In this document: positions 1-7,181 of the stretch, in pieces | Position numbering within the stretch: the stretch's first letter is position 1 | How the letters are laid out: the number at the start of each line of letters is the position of its first letter | NCBI RefSeq assembly: GCF_007567505.1 | Contig: NZ_CP041783.1 | Span: 868,001 to 932,000 of the forward strand | Source of the DNA: Shewanella donghaensis | GTDB lineage: Bacteria; Pseudomonadota; Gammaproteobacteria; Enterobacterales; Shewanellaceae | Length of the DNA stretch: 64,000 bases | Direction: 5' to 3' | The notes under the pieces: model-generated | The model's database searches: none | Told to the model about the DNA's origin: nothing | Seen by the model: only the letters and a program-made list of their open reading frames with translations | Translations under genes and position numbers: made by a program

Positions 1-125
1 GCAATGGTTGTGGTGACTGCCCAGCTTGTACCCTTCGCCAACGTGGTTTAGAAGATTATCTCAACGATGCTGAAACTGTTATGAATTCTTTAAACAGCAA
101 AATGGCTAATCCAGACAATAAATAG
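1..125 (+). CDS. queC: 7-cyano-7-deazaguanine synthase QueC, C-terminal end (partial)
   Basis: The window opens inside a gene that is read in the frame starting at base 3 and stops at TAG 123-125. The readable 40 residues begin [20 protein letters not shown]. Closely spaced cysteines (CGDCPAC) followed by LRQRGL are the C-terminal zinc-binding end of QueC, the ATP-dependent enzyme that makes preQ0 for queuosine in tRNA. Only the last part is present, so the catalytic P-loop cannot be checked. The downstream rhombosortase starts 8 bp after the stop and may be co-transcribed. Confidence 0.75.
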   Translation, partial: NGCGDCPACTLRQRGLEDYLNDAETVMNSLNSKMANPDNK

Positions 126-133
126 GTAACTCA

Positions 134-763
134 ATGGGAAATAGACACAGCAAGGGTGGCATGTACGTATTTGCGATGACAATCAGTGTTATTTGCTGTG
201 TACTGTTTGCCCTTAGCTTAAATCAGGCCACTGGTTTTAATATCGATAAATTATTCGCTTATCGATATGATCTTATTGGACAAGGTGAATGGTGGAGAAT
301 TGCCACTGGCAATATACTCCATACCAACTTGTGGCACTTACTCATGAACCTTGCGGGTTTTTGGGTGATATTGTTTTTACATGAAGTTCATTACAAACGT
401 CACTACTTTAAATTAGTCAGTTTGTTTATCAGTCTCGCGATACTCGAAGGTCTAGGGTTATATTTATTTTTCCCTGAGCTAAAAGGCTATGTCGGCTTAA
501 GCGGCTTGTTGCATGGGTTATTCACTTTTGGGGCCTTGCTGGACATACGTAGAGGCTACAAGTCTGGCTATCTGCTACTTTTAGGGGTATTTGCTAAAGT
601 CAGTTATGAAATGTACTTCGGTGCAAGTGAAGGCGTCAGTGAGCTTATTAATGCAAGAGTTGCGACAGAATCTCACTTAATTGGCGTGATTAGCGGATTA
701 TTCTGTGGATTAGTTTGGTTGCCATTAGCACGACATTTTAAATATCATCACAGCTTGAAATAA
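134..763 (+). CDS. rrtA: Rhombosortase (rhomboid-family GlyGly-CTERM protease)
   Basis: This 209-residue polytopic membrane protein has about six hydrophobic segments and the rhomboid features NLWHLLMN near residue 65, GLSGLLHG near 122 (nucleophile Ser in GxSG) and SHLIG near 180 (partner His). The short length and the GLSG-LLHG form fit rhombosortase, the protease that cleaves and helps anchor exported proteins carrying a C-terminal GlyGly-CTERM signal. The start is supported by AGGT 7 bp upstream. No GlyGly-CTERM substrate is evident among the proteins in this window. A generic small rhomboid protease is the alternative. Confidence 0.8.
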   Translation: MGNRHSKGGMYVFAMTISVICCVLFALSLNQATGFNIDKLFAYRYDLIGQGEWWRIATGNILHTNLWHLLMNLAGFWVILFLHEVHYKRHYFKLVSLFISLAILEGLGLYLFFPELKGYVGLSGLLHGLFTFGALLDIRRGYKSGYLLLLGVFAKVSYEMYFGASEGVSELINARVATESHLIGVISGLFCGLVWLPLARHFKYHHSLK

Positions 764-768
764 ATCAC

Positions 769-1275
769 TTAATCATCATTTTGCGACTTCATATAAATAT
801 TGGGTCGCCAAATTTGCATTAAAATTTCAGGGTTTTCTATCGGTAAAAAACCAAACTGAGCATACAATCCGTGTGCATCTCTGGTGGCGAGCATCATTCT
901 CCTCATGCCTTTAACATCTTCATGATTAACTACAGCGTCAATAAGCCATTTACTTAAACCTAGGCCTCTATGCTCATCGATAATAAAGACATCTGCTAAG
1001 TATGCAAAAGAAGCTCTATCGGTTATCAATCTAGCAAACCCGACCTGCTTACTAATCTGTTTATCTATTTGTTTATCTACTCGCTTTCCATCGAGCGCGT
1101 ATACACCAAAACATAAAGAATGCTGAATAGCTTTTTCTAACACACTTTTGGGGATCCCTTTCGCCCAATAGGTCTGTGATATAAATTGATGAATAAATGG
1201 GATATCTAACATTTCATTATTTGTTGAAATAGTATAACCATCGCTCCCAGCACCTTCACCATCTGAACTTTCCAT
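769..1275 (-). CDS. GNAT-family N-acetyltransferase
   Basis: This 168-residue protein has the GNAT fold signature: a central FARLITDRASFAYLADVFIIDE strand region, then HRGLGLSKWLID, which is the acetyl-CoA pyrophosphate loop (R/Q-x-x-G-x-G/A), and LYAQFGFLPI near the C-terminus. The acceptor substrate cannot be told. An internal lysine-rich stretch, KQIDKQISKQ near residues 66-77, is encoded by a short degenerate DNA repeat and looks like a local expansion between two strands. The start is supported by AGGG upstream. It converges on the rhombosortase gene with 5 bp between stops. Confidence 0.8.
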   Translation of the reverse strand: MESSDGEGAGSDGYTISTNNEMLDIPFIHQFISQTYWAKGIPKSVLEKAIQHSLCFGVYALDGKRVDKQIDKQISKQVGFARLITDRASFAYLADVFIIDEHRGLGLSKWLIDAVVNHEDVKGMRRMMLATRDAHGLYAQFGFLPIENPEILMQIWRPNIYMKSQNDD

Positions 1276-1339
1276 TCATTCCCTCTCGTTTTTATCAGTA
1301 AACGGTTAATCTATATTAGTTAAGCCAAACTCAGTGGTT

Positions 1340-1969
1340 TTAGCTTAGTATTTTCTTGGTATATTGATATAAAAGCTGCGACTCTAAATTACCCGATTTT
1401 GCCAAACCTGCTAGCACACCTGCTTGATCTAATTCTGAACGATGTTGACCTAATTTTGATTTACCAGCTATCGAGGTAATAGAAATTTTGAAACCAACTA
1501 TCGCTTTACTCAACTTATCGCGATACTCAGCAGGTATAAAGCCGCCATCTTTTAAAATACTCGGCTCATATTTAGAAATAGTTTGATTTAGCTTATCTAG
1601 TGTCACTGCGTCTTCAGTCAGTTCAAAAGTCCCATTTACATGCACTACGGCATAATTCCATGTGGGAACCGCAGGAAAGCTGTCGTACCAGGTCGGTGAA
1701 ATATAACCATGAGGGGCTGAGAAAACAACTAACACAGATTGAGACTGCATAGCCTTCCAATGTGGATTGGCTTTAGCCATGTGTCCATACAAGACATACT
1801 CAGCTGTTTGTTGGTGGGTTGAATCATTAGTAGCAGGATCAAGTCGTTCAATAATGAGGGGTAAATGACTTGCTTGAAGATCTGATGAGGTGATAACAGC
1901 AAAGCCATATTGCTTAATTAACGCAATACTTTGCTCTAATTCCATTGCTAAATTTTTAGGTATGTACAT
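1340..1969 (-). CDS. PaiB-like FMN-binding negative transcriptional regulator
   Basis: This 209-residue protein matches the PaiB family along its length: an N-terminal MYIPKNLAM, the central segment VLVVFSAPHGYISPTWYDS and PTWNYAVVHVNGTFEL, which build the split-barrel flavin-binding fold, and a C-terminal GFKISITSIAGKSKLGQHR. The last motif (GK-KxSQ/GQ-R) is the family hallmark. In Bacillus PaiB was described as a negative regulator of sporulation and protease genes; in proteobacteria the role is unclear. AAGGA lies 6 bp before ATG. Three 16-bp tandem repeats lie directly upstream. Confidence 0.85.
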   Translation of the reverse strand: MYIPKNLAMELEQSIALIKQYGFAVITSSDLQASHLPLIIERLDPATNDSTHQQTAEYVLYGHMAKANPHWKAMQSQSVLVVFSAPHGYISPTWYDSFPAVPTWNYAVVHVNGTFELTEDAVTLDKLNQTISKYEPSILKDGGFIPAEYRDKLSKAIVGFKISITSIAGKSKLGQHRSELDQAGVLAGLAKSGNLESQLLYQYTKKILS

Positions 1970-1975
1970 TACTAT

Positions 1976-2023
1976 CCTTAATCATTACAGTCCTTAATCA
2001 TTACTGCCCTTAATAATTACTCA
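1976..2023. repeat. Three 16-bp tandem repeats
   Basis: Three consecutive units CCTTAATCATTACAGT, CCTTAATCATTACTGC and CCTTAATAATTACTCA run from 1976 to 2023. They fill the gap between the paiB-like gene and the NUDIX gene and include the NUDIX stop codon. They look like recent slippage duplications; no function is apparent. Confidence 0.9.
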
Positions 2024-2485
2024 ACCTTCATTATTACTCGATACTGTATGATCATTAAAGGCGAGAAAGTCTGTTAGTTTTTGCTGTAACGGTACAATAC
2101 CGTCAGGATGTTCAAGGTAGGTTTCTATCGGCATTAACTGCCAATATTGACCTTCACTACCAAAATTTATCGCATCTATTTCGTGTTGATGAATATGGGC
2201 CGCAAAAAAGTAAGATAAACCATTACTGGTTTGATTTAGCCCGCCTTGCTTATATATCAAACGATCGGCACTCAGAGCAATATCAAATTCTTCATGTAAC
2301 TCTCTTAATACACATTCTTCAGCGGATTCAATCCCTTCCCTTCCTCCACCAGCAAAATCCCATTTGTTAGGAAATGGAATCGTACTTTTATCATCCCTTA
2401 AATAAACCACCAGTTGATCGTGAAATATCAATGCCAATTTACAGCCACTAAAATGGGTGTTTTCATGGTTTTCCGGCACATCCAT
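2021..2485 (-). CDS. NUDIX hydrolase
   Basis: The protein has a full Nudix box, GGGREGIESAEECVLRELHE, followed by EFDI, matching GX5EX7REUXEEXGU and forming the metal-binding loop that hydrolyses nucleoside-diphosphate-linked compounds. The substrate is unknown. The open frame extends upstream to a GTG at 2575 with no ribosome site and would add a stray hydrophobic stretch. ATG at 2485 is preferred because GAGG lies 10 bp before it and the protein then starts MDVPENHENTHFSGC, giving about 154 residues. If the longer start is used, the protein would carry one N-terminal membrane segment. Confidence 0.8.
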   Translation of the reverse strand: MDVPENHENTHFSGCKLALIFHDQLVVYLRDDKSTIPFPNKWDFAGGGREGIESAEECVLRELHEEFDIALSADRLIYKQGGLNQTSNGLSYFFAAHIHQHEIDAINFGSEGQYWQLMPIETYLEHPDGIVPLQQKLTDFLAFNDHTVSSNNEG

Positions 2486-2623
2486 TTGGGGTTTATCCTC
2501 AGTAAAGTAAATTTGATAAAAGACTATCACATAAAAAACCAGCGTTGATACCGCATTAATCGATATAAGTAACACTGGCTCTATTGTGTATATACGAAAA
2601 TGACTTAAGTTATTGAGTTTAGG

Positions 2624-3409
2624 TTAAGATGAAAAGCTCACTTCAAATTCACCTAAGTTGTCATAAACAACGGATAGAGGTGTATCCATATCGACCTTTA
2701 TTACGCCGTGGTATGACCCCGTTATAATGTATTCGCCTGCTTTTAGCTCGATACCTAATTCAGATAAATAGTTAACCAGCCAATACAGAGGATTTTGAGG
2801 TAATTCACATGGGTGAACACCGACATAATCATGTTTAATCCCTGCCTGAGTCAGTGTAATGGGAATGCTAGCCGCCTTATAAGCCGCTGTTTTATCAATT
2901 TGAGGGCCAATAAACAGCCCTTGGTTACTTAAACCGTCAGCTAGACGCTCATAATGATTAGCTTTATAACCCTGGCTAAATCTTGGTTGTATAAGCTCTA
3001 ATGCCATATGAGTTGAGCCTATGGCTGCATCAATTTCAGCTTCGCTGTAATGTTTGCCACTGGGTAAGTTATTTTTAAGTAAGAATGCGATTTCAGGCTC
3101 TATCAAAGCTTGACCATTAACCGCTTTTATCTGACAAACCGATTGAGTTTCAACCACTTTCCCCAACAATGGCGCTGCGATAATACTGCCATCTTCTCTT
3201 GGAGTAAGACACTTCCACCCAATGGGAGCATGTTCATGTAGGGCTATCATCAATTGCTGTACGCCGTGAGCATCAGCCAAGGTTTTTGGCGACTGTGATA
3301 AGTTAAATTCAGACTTAGGCTGTGTAGCATTGCGCTGTGCTAACAAATGCTCTGATATCGATTTAAAACGTAATACTTGTTGATCAACTTTTTTTGAAAT
3401 ATTGGACAC
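2624..3409 (-). CDS. 2-keto-4-pentenoate hydratase / fumarylacetoacetase-family protein
   Basis: This 261-residue protein resembles MhpD-type hydratases: EPEIAFLLKNNLPSGKHYS around residue 105 supplies the metal-binding Glu pair, STHMALELIQPRF follows, then ADGLSNQGLFIGPQI, with a C-terminal KAGEYIITGSYHGVI. Family members hydrate 2-oxopent-4-enoates or dehydrate related 2-keto-3-deoxy acids. It starts at GTG 3409, with AAGGA 8 bp before. The 17-bp locus palindrome lies 87 bp upstream, so the gene probably belongs to the galactan regulon. A role on a 2-keto-3-deoxy sugar acid is inference. Confidence 0.75.
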   Translation of the reverse strand: MSNISKKVDQQVLRFKSISEHLLAQRNATQPKSEFNLSQSPKTLADAHGVQQLMIALHEHAPIGWKCLTPREDGSIIAAPLLGKVVETQSVCQIKAVNGQALIEPEIAFLLKNNLPSGKHYSEAEIDAAIGSTHMALELIQPRFSQGYKANHYERLADGLSNQGLFIGPQIDKTAAYKAASIPITLTQAGIKHDYVGVHPCELPQNPLYWLVNYLSELGIELKAGEYIITGSYHGVIKVDMDTPLSVVYDNLGEFEVSFSS

Positions 3410-3495
3410 ACTAAATCCTTATGTGGCTTAAGTTAAGCAATGAGAGAAAGAGACGGTAAAACAGTAAAAATTAATTCGATTCAATGCTATACAGT

Positions 3496-3512
3496 TAAAC
3501 ATATGATGTTTA
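3496..3512. promoter_or_regulatory. Galactan-regulon operator, copy 1
   Basis: The palindrome TAAACATATGATGTTTA has perfect 7-bp arms around a 3-bp spacer and sits 87 bp upstream of the hydratase start. The same 17-mer recurs at 9902, 13848 and 44142, inverted at 23874, and with one change at 23547. It is the expected shape of a dimeric GntR/FadR operator; the two DgoR-like proteins next door are the likely binders. Confidence 0.8.
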
Positions 3513-3549
3513 GAGGATCAATATGGATTACTTCTAAGCAATAAATAAA

Positions 3550-3581
3550 AATGTGCTTAAACCTTAAGATTTAAGCACATT
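3550..3581 (-). terminator. Rho-independent terminator of the fadR-like gene
   Basis: Perfect 12-bp arms AATGTGCTTAAA and TTTAAGCACATT surround an 8-nt loop. On the minus strand the stem is followed by TTTATTTATT. It ends the regulator gene at 3628 and separates it from the hydratase promoter. Confidence 0.8.
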
Positions 3582-3627
3582 AATTTTATCTATCAGATAA
3601 TGCTGCTAGCCATTACACATACAGAAA

Positions 3628-4356
3628 TTACATCAATTCTACAAGCCTTGCTTTGGCGTCGCTCAACAGCGTTTCTGTTAACGATTGGGCTAACGTACTG
3701 TCTTTTGCTTTAATCGCATCAAACACTTCTTTATGAAATGGTATTGAGCTTTTGTTTTCAGCATCATTTTGGTTAGTCACACGAATACTGACTAGCAATG
3801 CTGAAAAGATGACACATTCCATCGAAATGAATAATTCATTATGTGAGGCATTTAATATCGCGCTATGGAAATGTGCATCGGCAATAACAAAACGGTCCAC
3901 ATCAGCGGTGGCAGCTTCCATTTCAGCCAATGCATCAGCAATGGTCTGAATATCTTCATCAGTTGCTAATTGCGCAGCTAAACTTGCCGCTTTAGGTTCA
4001 AACGCTAAACGGAATTCCATAAGCTGACTAAGGAACTCAGGATTTAATGGTGCAGAAAGGTGCCATGCAAGCACATCGTCATCCAGTAAAGCCCAGTTAT
4101 TACGCGGCTTAACTTTAGTACCAATGCCACGACGAACATCCAGTAAACCTTTACCCACTAAAATCTTCACAGCATCACGGATAACAACGCGACTCACCTG
4201 ATAACGCTCAGCAAGTTTATTCTCATCATCGATCAATGTGCCAGGTGTAAAAGTACCAGCAACAATTCTACGACCTAATTCTTTGGCCACTTGAACCGGC
4301 AAACTCGGCGACATCGAGTTTGTTCTTCTTAAATCGTAGTATGTTAGTTCACTCAT
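3628..4356 (-). CDS. DgoR-like FadR-family (GntR) regulator, copy 1
   Basis: This 242-residue protein has an N-terminal winged helix (residues about 18-80, LGRRIVAGTFTPGTLIDDE then RYQVSRVVIRDAVKIL and RRGIGTKV), the linker WALLDDDVLAWHLS, and an alpha-helical FCD effector domain with the metal-type His residues (ADAHFHSAI, IPFHKEVF). The W-LD-DVL-W linker is shared with E. coli DgoR, the galactonate-pathway repressor. It is a close paralogue of the next gene, so the pair arose by tandem duplication. Palindrome TATACATAGTATGTAGT lies 27-43 bp before its start, suggesting autoregulation. The ligand is probably a pathway acid such as galactonate or KDGal (inference). Confidence 0.88.
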   Translation of the reverse strand: MSELTYYDLRRTNSMSPSLPVQVAKELGRRIVAGTFTPGTLIDDENKLAERYQVSRVVIRDAVKILVGKGLLDVRRGIGTKVKPRNNWALLDDDVLAWHLSAPLNPEFLSQLMEFRLAFEPKAASLAAQLATDEDIQTIADALAEMEAATADVDRFVIADAHFHSAILNASHNELFISMECVIFSALLVSIRVTNQNDAENKSSIPFHKEVFDAIKAKDSTLAQSLTETLLSDAKARLVELM

Positions 4357-4382
4357 GTAATTATTCTATCCCAAGAAATATA

Positions 4383-4399
4383 ACTACATACTATGTATA
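4383..4399. promoter_or_regulatory. Variant operator upstream of regulator copy 1
   Basis: Read on the minus strand the site is TATACATAGTATGTAGT, with a perfect 13-bp palindromic core at 4385-4397. It shares ACAT-NNN-ATGT with the locus operator and the AGT spacer with the site at 5182. Its position fits autoregulation or cross-regulation by the two paralogues. Confidence 0.6.
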
Positions 4400-4430
4400 C
4401 GATTTTGTGATGATACACAACCGTCTGACG

Positions 4431-5171
4431 TTAATTATTGTCACTTTGGCTAAGAGAAAGGCGAATACTGGCATCATTGAGCAGTTTTTCGGTTAATTTC
4501 TCAGCTTTGTCACCATCACGCTTTAAAATGGCTTCATACACATCTCGATGAAAAGGAACCGACGCTCCATTGTCTCGAGGGTCTTTATTGGTCATTTTAA
4601 TACTTACCAATAACGCAGAATATATAACGCCTTCCATCGATGCCAGAAAACCATTGTTTGCGGCTTTCATCACCGCTTTATGAAACAATGAATCAGCAAT
4701 AATAAAGTCTTCGGCAGTACTTGAAGCCTGCGCCATTCCTTCAACTGCTTTTGCAATTTCAGCAATGTCTGCATCCGTCGCACGCTCAGCAGCCCATCGC
4801 GCTGCTTTAGGCTCAAATGCTAATCGTACATCCATTAGCTGCTTTAAAAAATTAAGATTGGGTGGCGCTGATAAATGCCAGGCTAAAATGTCATCATCTA
4901 GCATATTCCACTTATCTCGTGATTGAACACGAGTACCAATGCCCCGCCGCACTTCTAATAAACCTTTGCTTACTAGAATCTTTACAGCGTCACGTACTAC
5001 CACTCGGCTAACATGATACCGAGACGCCAAGGCATTTTCATCGTCAATAAGACTCTGTGCTTCAAATGCGCCAGAAACAATACGTCGTCCAAGTTCTTTA
5101 GCAACTTGTACCGAAAGACTAGGCGACATACCTTGGGTACACTTTAGGTCGTAATAGATTAATTCACTCAT
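4431..5171 (-). CDS. DgoR-like FadR-family (GntR) regulator, copy 2
   Basis: This 246-residue paralogue of the downstream regulator has the same layout: winged helix with RYHVSRVVVRDAVKIL and LLEVRRGIGTRV, linker WNMLDDDILAWHLS, and an FCD domain (IADSLFHKAVMKAA, VPFHRDVYEAI). Both likely act as dimers that leave DNA when a sugar-acid intermediate binds. A palindrome 11-27 bp before the ATG (TAAACATAGTATGTTTG) would overlap the promoter or ribosome site, which strongly suggests autorepression. The gene is downstream of and codirectional with the KDGal kinase/aldolase operon but is separated from it by a terminator. Confidence 0.88.
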   Translation of the reverse strand: MSELIYYDLKCTQGMSPSLSVQVAKELGRRIVSGAFEAQSLIDDENALASRYHVSRVVVRDAVKILVSKGLLEVRRGIGTRVQSRDKWNMLDDDILAWHLSAPPNLNFLKQLMDVRLAFEPKAARWAAERATDADIAEIAKAVEGMAQASSTAEDFIIADSLFHKAVMKAANNGFLASMEGVIYSALLVSIKMTNKDPRDNGASVPFHRDVYEAILKRDGDKAEKLTEKLLNDASIRLSLSQSDNN

Positions 5172-5181
5172 AAGCTCTATG

Positions 5182-5198
5182 TAAACATAGTATGTTTG
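5182..5198. promoter_or_regulatory. Operator upstream of regulator copy 2
   Basis: TAAACATAGTATGTTTG has the same arms as the locus operator except for its last base, with spacer AGT in place of ATG. It begins 11 bp before the start codon of the regulator, so bound protein would block initiation. Confidence 0.75.
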
Positions 5199-5365
5199 TC
5201 ATGTCAATTGATTACAATCGACTATTCGAACTATCAACTTATTATTGTCGAGAACAAAGTAACAGCAGTAAATATGTAGATCTGAATGCTAGAGGATTTT
5301 GATTTGTTACTAACGTAGTAGGTGTTATAGAAAGTTAAGTGATGATTCAAACGAGCATGATGTTT

Positions 5366-5406
5366 TATAAAAAAATAATGAAGCAATCTTTTACTTCATC
5401 ATTTTT
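5366..5406 (-). terminator. Terminator of the ALDH-to-aldolase operon
   Basis: Arms at 5372-5383 (AAAATAATGAAG) and 5394-5405 (CTTCATCATTTT) pair with one mismatch and end in A/T runs on both sides. On the minus strand the stem is followed by TTTTTTT, so it can end the operon coming from 9.8 kb. Confidence 0.7.
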
Positions 5407-5531
5407 TGCATTGCTGATATCGGTTTGTATCGTCAATGAGCTTTATAGAAACATGTTTAAAAGCGCTTATGAGCAGCACTTATGAACAGCACTTATTAAC
5501 TGTTTCTATGAACAGTTACTATGAACAGTGC

Positions 5532-6161
5532 CTATGTAAGAGTCGCTCTGTATCCATCAACATAGGCATTCGCATTCTGCTGTACTTGAGAAATAGTCAT
5601 ACCGGCTTTAAACAAACCACTGCCGAGTCCAAACCCTTTAGCACCAGAATCTAAAAATGCTTGCATCGTGTCAGGCGAGACGCCACCTACAGGTAAAATA
5701 TCAATATCAGGAAGAACAACTGACATTGCTTTTAACCCCTTAGGGCCAAAAGCATCAGCAGGGAATAATTTAAGCGAATCTGCACCCGCATTAATAGCCG
5801 CATAAGCATCCGATGGTGTGAAAAAACCAGGTACACAATAAAGGTCTTTCGCTTTACTGTACCGAATCAATTCAGCATCAGCATGGGGAGAAATAATTAT
5901 ACGCCCACCCGCTGCTTCGACTAAATCAACTTGTTCCTTGGTAACAACCGTGCCAGCACCGATGATGACGTCATTACCGTATTTATAACTGAGTAACTTA
6001 ATACTTTCATAAGGCGACGGTGAGTTTAACGGGACTTCAATAACACGATATCCAGCGGTCACTAAAACATCGGCAACATCTAATACTTCAGCGGGTGTCA
6101 CGCCACGTAAAATAGCGACCAATGGCATTTGGCTCATGGCTTCTTTAAGAGTAATCGGCAT
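5532..6161 (-). CDS. dgoA: 2-dehydro-3-deoxy-6-phosphogalactonate aldolase
   Basis: This 209-residue class I aldolase matches DgoA: VAILRGVTPAEV near residue 15, VIEVPLNSPSPYESI near 40 (catalytic Glu and phosphate/substrate loop), GAGTVV near 67, SLKLFPADAFGP near 127 (Schiff-base Lys in LKLFP) and VGGVSPD. It splits 2-keto-3-deoxy-6-phosphogalactonate to pyruvate and glyceraldehyde 3-phosphate. Its ATG directly follows the TAA of the kinase gene, and AAGGAAG in the kinase end serves as ribosome site, so the two are translationally linked. It is the last step for both galactose and 3,6-anhydro-D-galactose (DauD role in carrageenan degraders). Confidence 0.93.
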   Translation of the reverse strand: MPITLKEAMSQMPLVAILRGVTPAEVLDVADVLVTAGYRVIEVPLNSPSPYESIKLLSYKYGNDVIIGAGTVVTKEQVDLVEAAGGRIIISPHADAELIRYSKAKDLYCVPGFFTPSDAYAAINAGADSLKLFPADAFGPKGLKAMSVVLPDIDILPVGGVSPDTMQAFLDSGAKGFGLGSGLFKAGMTISQVQQNANAYVDGYRATLT

Positions 6162-7154
6162 TTAATGCACTTCCTTTGATTTAATTAAATTCGCTTGCTG
6201 AGCTATCATCACCATGCCTAACGCAGAGGCTTTCGCGCTGCTCACTGGAGTTGAAAGTAAACCAAGTTCTTTTAGAGCTTGAGCATAAAGTGTATTTAAA
6301 GTCGAACTACCGATGAGGTAAATATGTTCAAGGGATGATGCCGCCAATACTGAACATAATTCAGCGCCAATCAGTAATCCTGAAATATAACTACAAACAT
6401 GCTTGTCATCTAATCGCTGTTCTAGTCGTAAGGTTCTCGCGCTAAATAAATGATGCAGTAAACCACCCTCTCTTTGACTGGTATGCACCCCTTGTAAAAA
6501 GCTATCCATATCAACATCAGTCGCTTGTTTATCTAAGCCTTTTCCAAGAATGCTGTTTTCAACAACAATGTTGTACATCTCGCCCGTCATTTGAGTCGAC
6601 AAGCTTTCTACGATTGGTTGACCTTGATCATTCTTAGCCATTTTTATCCATTTAGAATGGGTTCCAGGTAAGCAAAAAACTAACATATCTAATTGGGCAT
6701 TGTTTAATAAGCCCAACTCGTGCTCAATCAATGATACGGCGCCGAATACCTGCACTTCTTCACCGCGCATAACATCAGGTTGTAAATTAGCAGTCTGACA
6801 CTTAACGCCCGGTACAATGCGAATAGACAATTGCGATTCGTTATCCACATGACATAAATTTATCGCGGCTTGATTAGCATCTGCTGGGCAATCTATATAG
6901 CCAGCATCGACCCAACCTTGTGCGCTACCCACCATACCGGCCATTAACACTGGCACTGAAAAGTCAGTAACCCAGGGCTGAATTTGGGCTAAAAGCGCAG
7001 GTTCAAATTCATCTTTTTTCAGGCATAACATACCTTGAGGCGCCGATACTTCAGACAAGATTTTGCCGCGATTATCCAATAAAAAGGCGCGAAAATTACT
7101 ACTCCCCCAATCGACTGCAATAAGTACAGGCGTGGGTGACGATTGCTCTGTCAT
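6162..7154 (-). CDS. dgoK: 2-dehydro-3-deoxygalactonokinase
   Basis: This 330-residue sugar-acid kinase of the DgoK family begins with the phosphate-loop segment VDWGSSNFRAFLLDNRG near residue 14. It continues with VLMAGMVGSAQGW near 69, MRGEEVQVFGAV near 129 and FCLPGTHSKWIKM near 160, which together form the ATP and substrate site of the actin-like fold. It phosphorylates 2-keto-3-deoxygalactonate from the anhydrogalactose and galactonate branches. It ends exactly where the aldolase begins and lies 27 bp after the enolase-superfamily gene, all in one operon. Confidence 0.93.
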   Translation of the reverse strand: MTEQSSPTPVLIAVDWGSSNFRAFLLDNRGKILSEVSAPQGMLCLKKDEFEPALLAQIQPWVTDFSVPVLMAGMVGSAQGWVDAGYIDCPADANQAAINLCHVDNESQLSIRIVPGVKCQTANLQPDVMRGEEVQVFGAVSLIEHELGLLNNAQLDMLVFCLPGTHSKWIKMAKNDQGQPIVESLSTQMTGEMYNIVVENSILGKGLDKQATDVDMDSFLQGVHTSQREGGLLHHLFSARTLRLEQRLDDKHVCSYISGLLIGAELCSVLAASSLEHIYLIGSSTLNTLYAQALKELGLLSTPVSSAKASALGMVMIAQQANLIKSKEVH

Positions 7155-7181
7155 TCAAAAATTCTCTACAGTGATGTGGGC

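Larger units (their letters stand above)
5172..5531. other. Intergenic region between aldolase and regulator genes
   Basis: This 360-bp stretch has no convincing gene. It holds the operator at 5182, a bidirectional terminator at 5372-5405 and, at 5465-5536, degenerate repeats of TATGAACAG with a small hairpin (AACTGTT at 5498, AACAGTT at 5511). A 72-residue open frame across 5436-5654 mostly overlaps the aldolase and is rejected. Confidence 0.7.
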
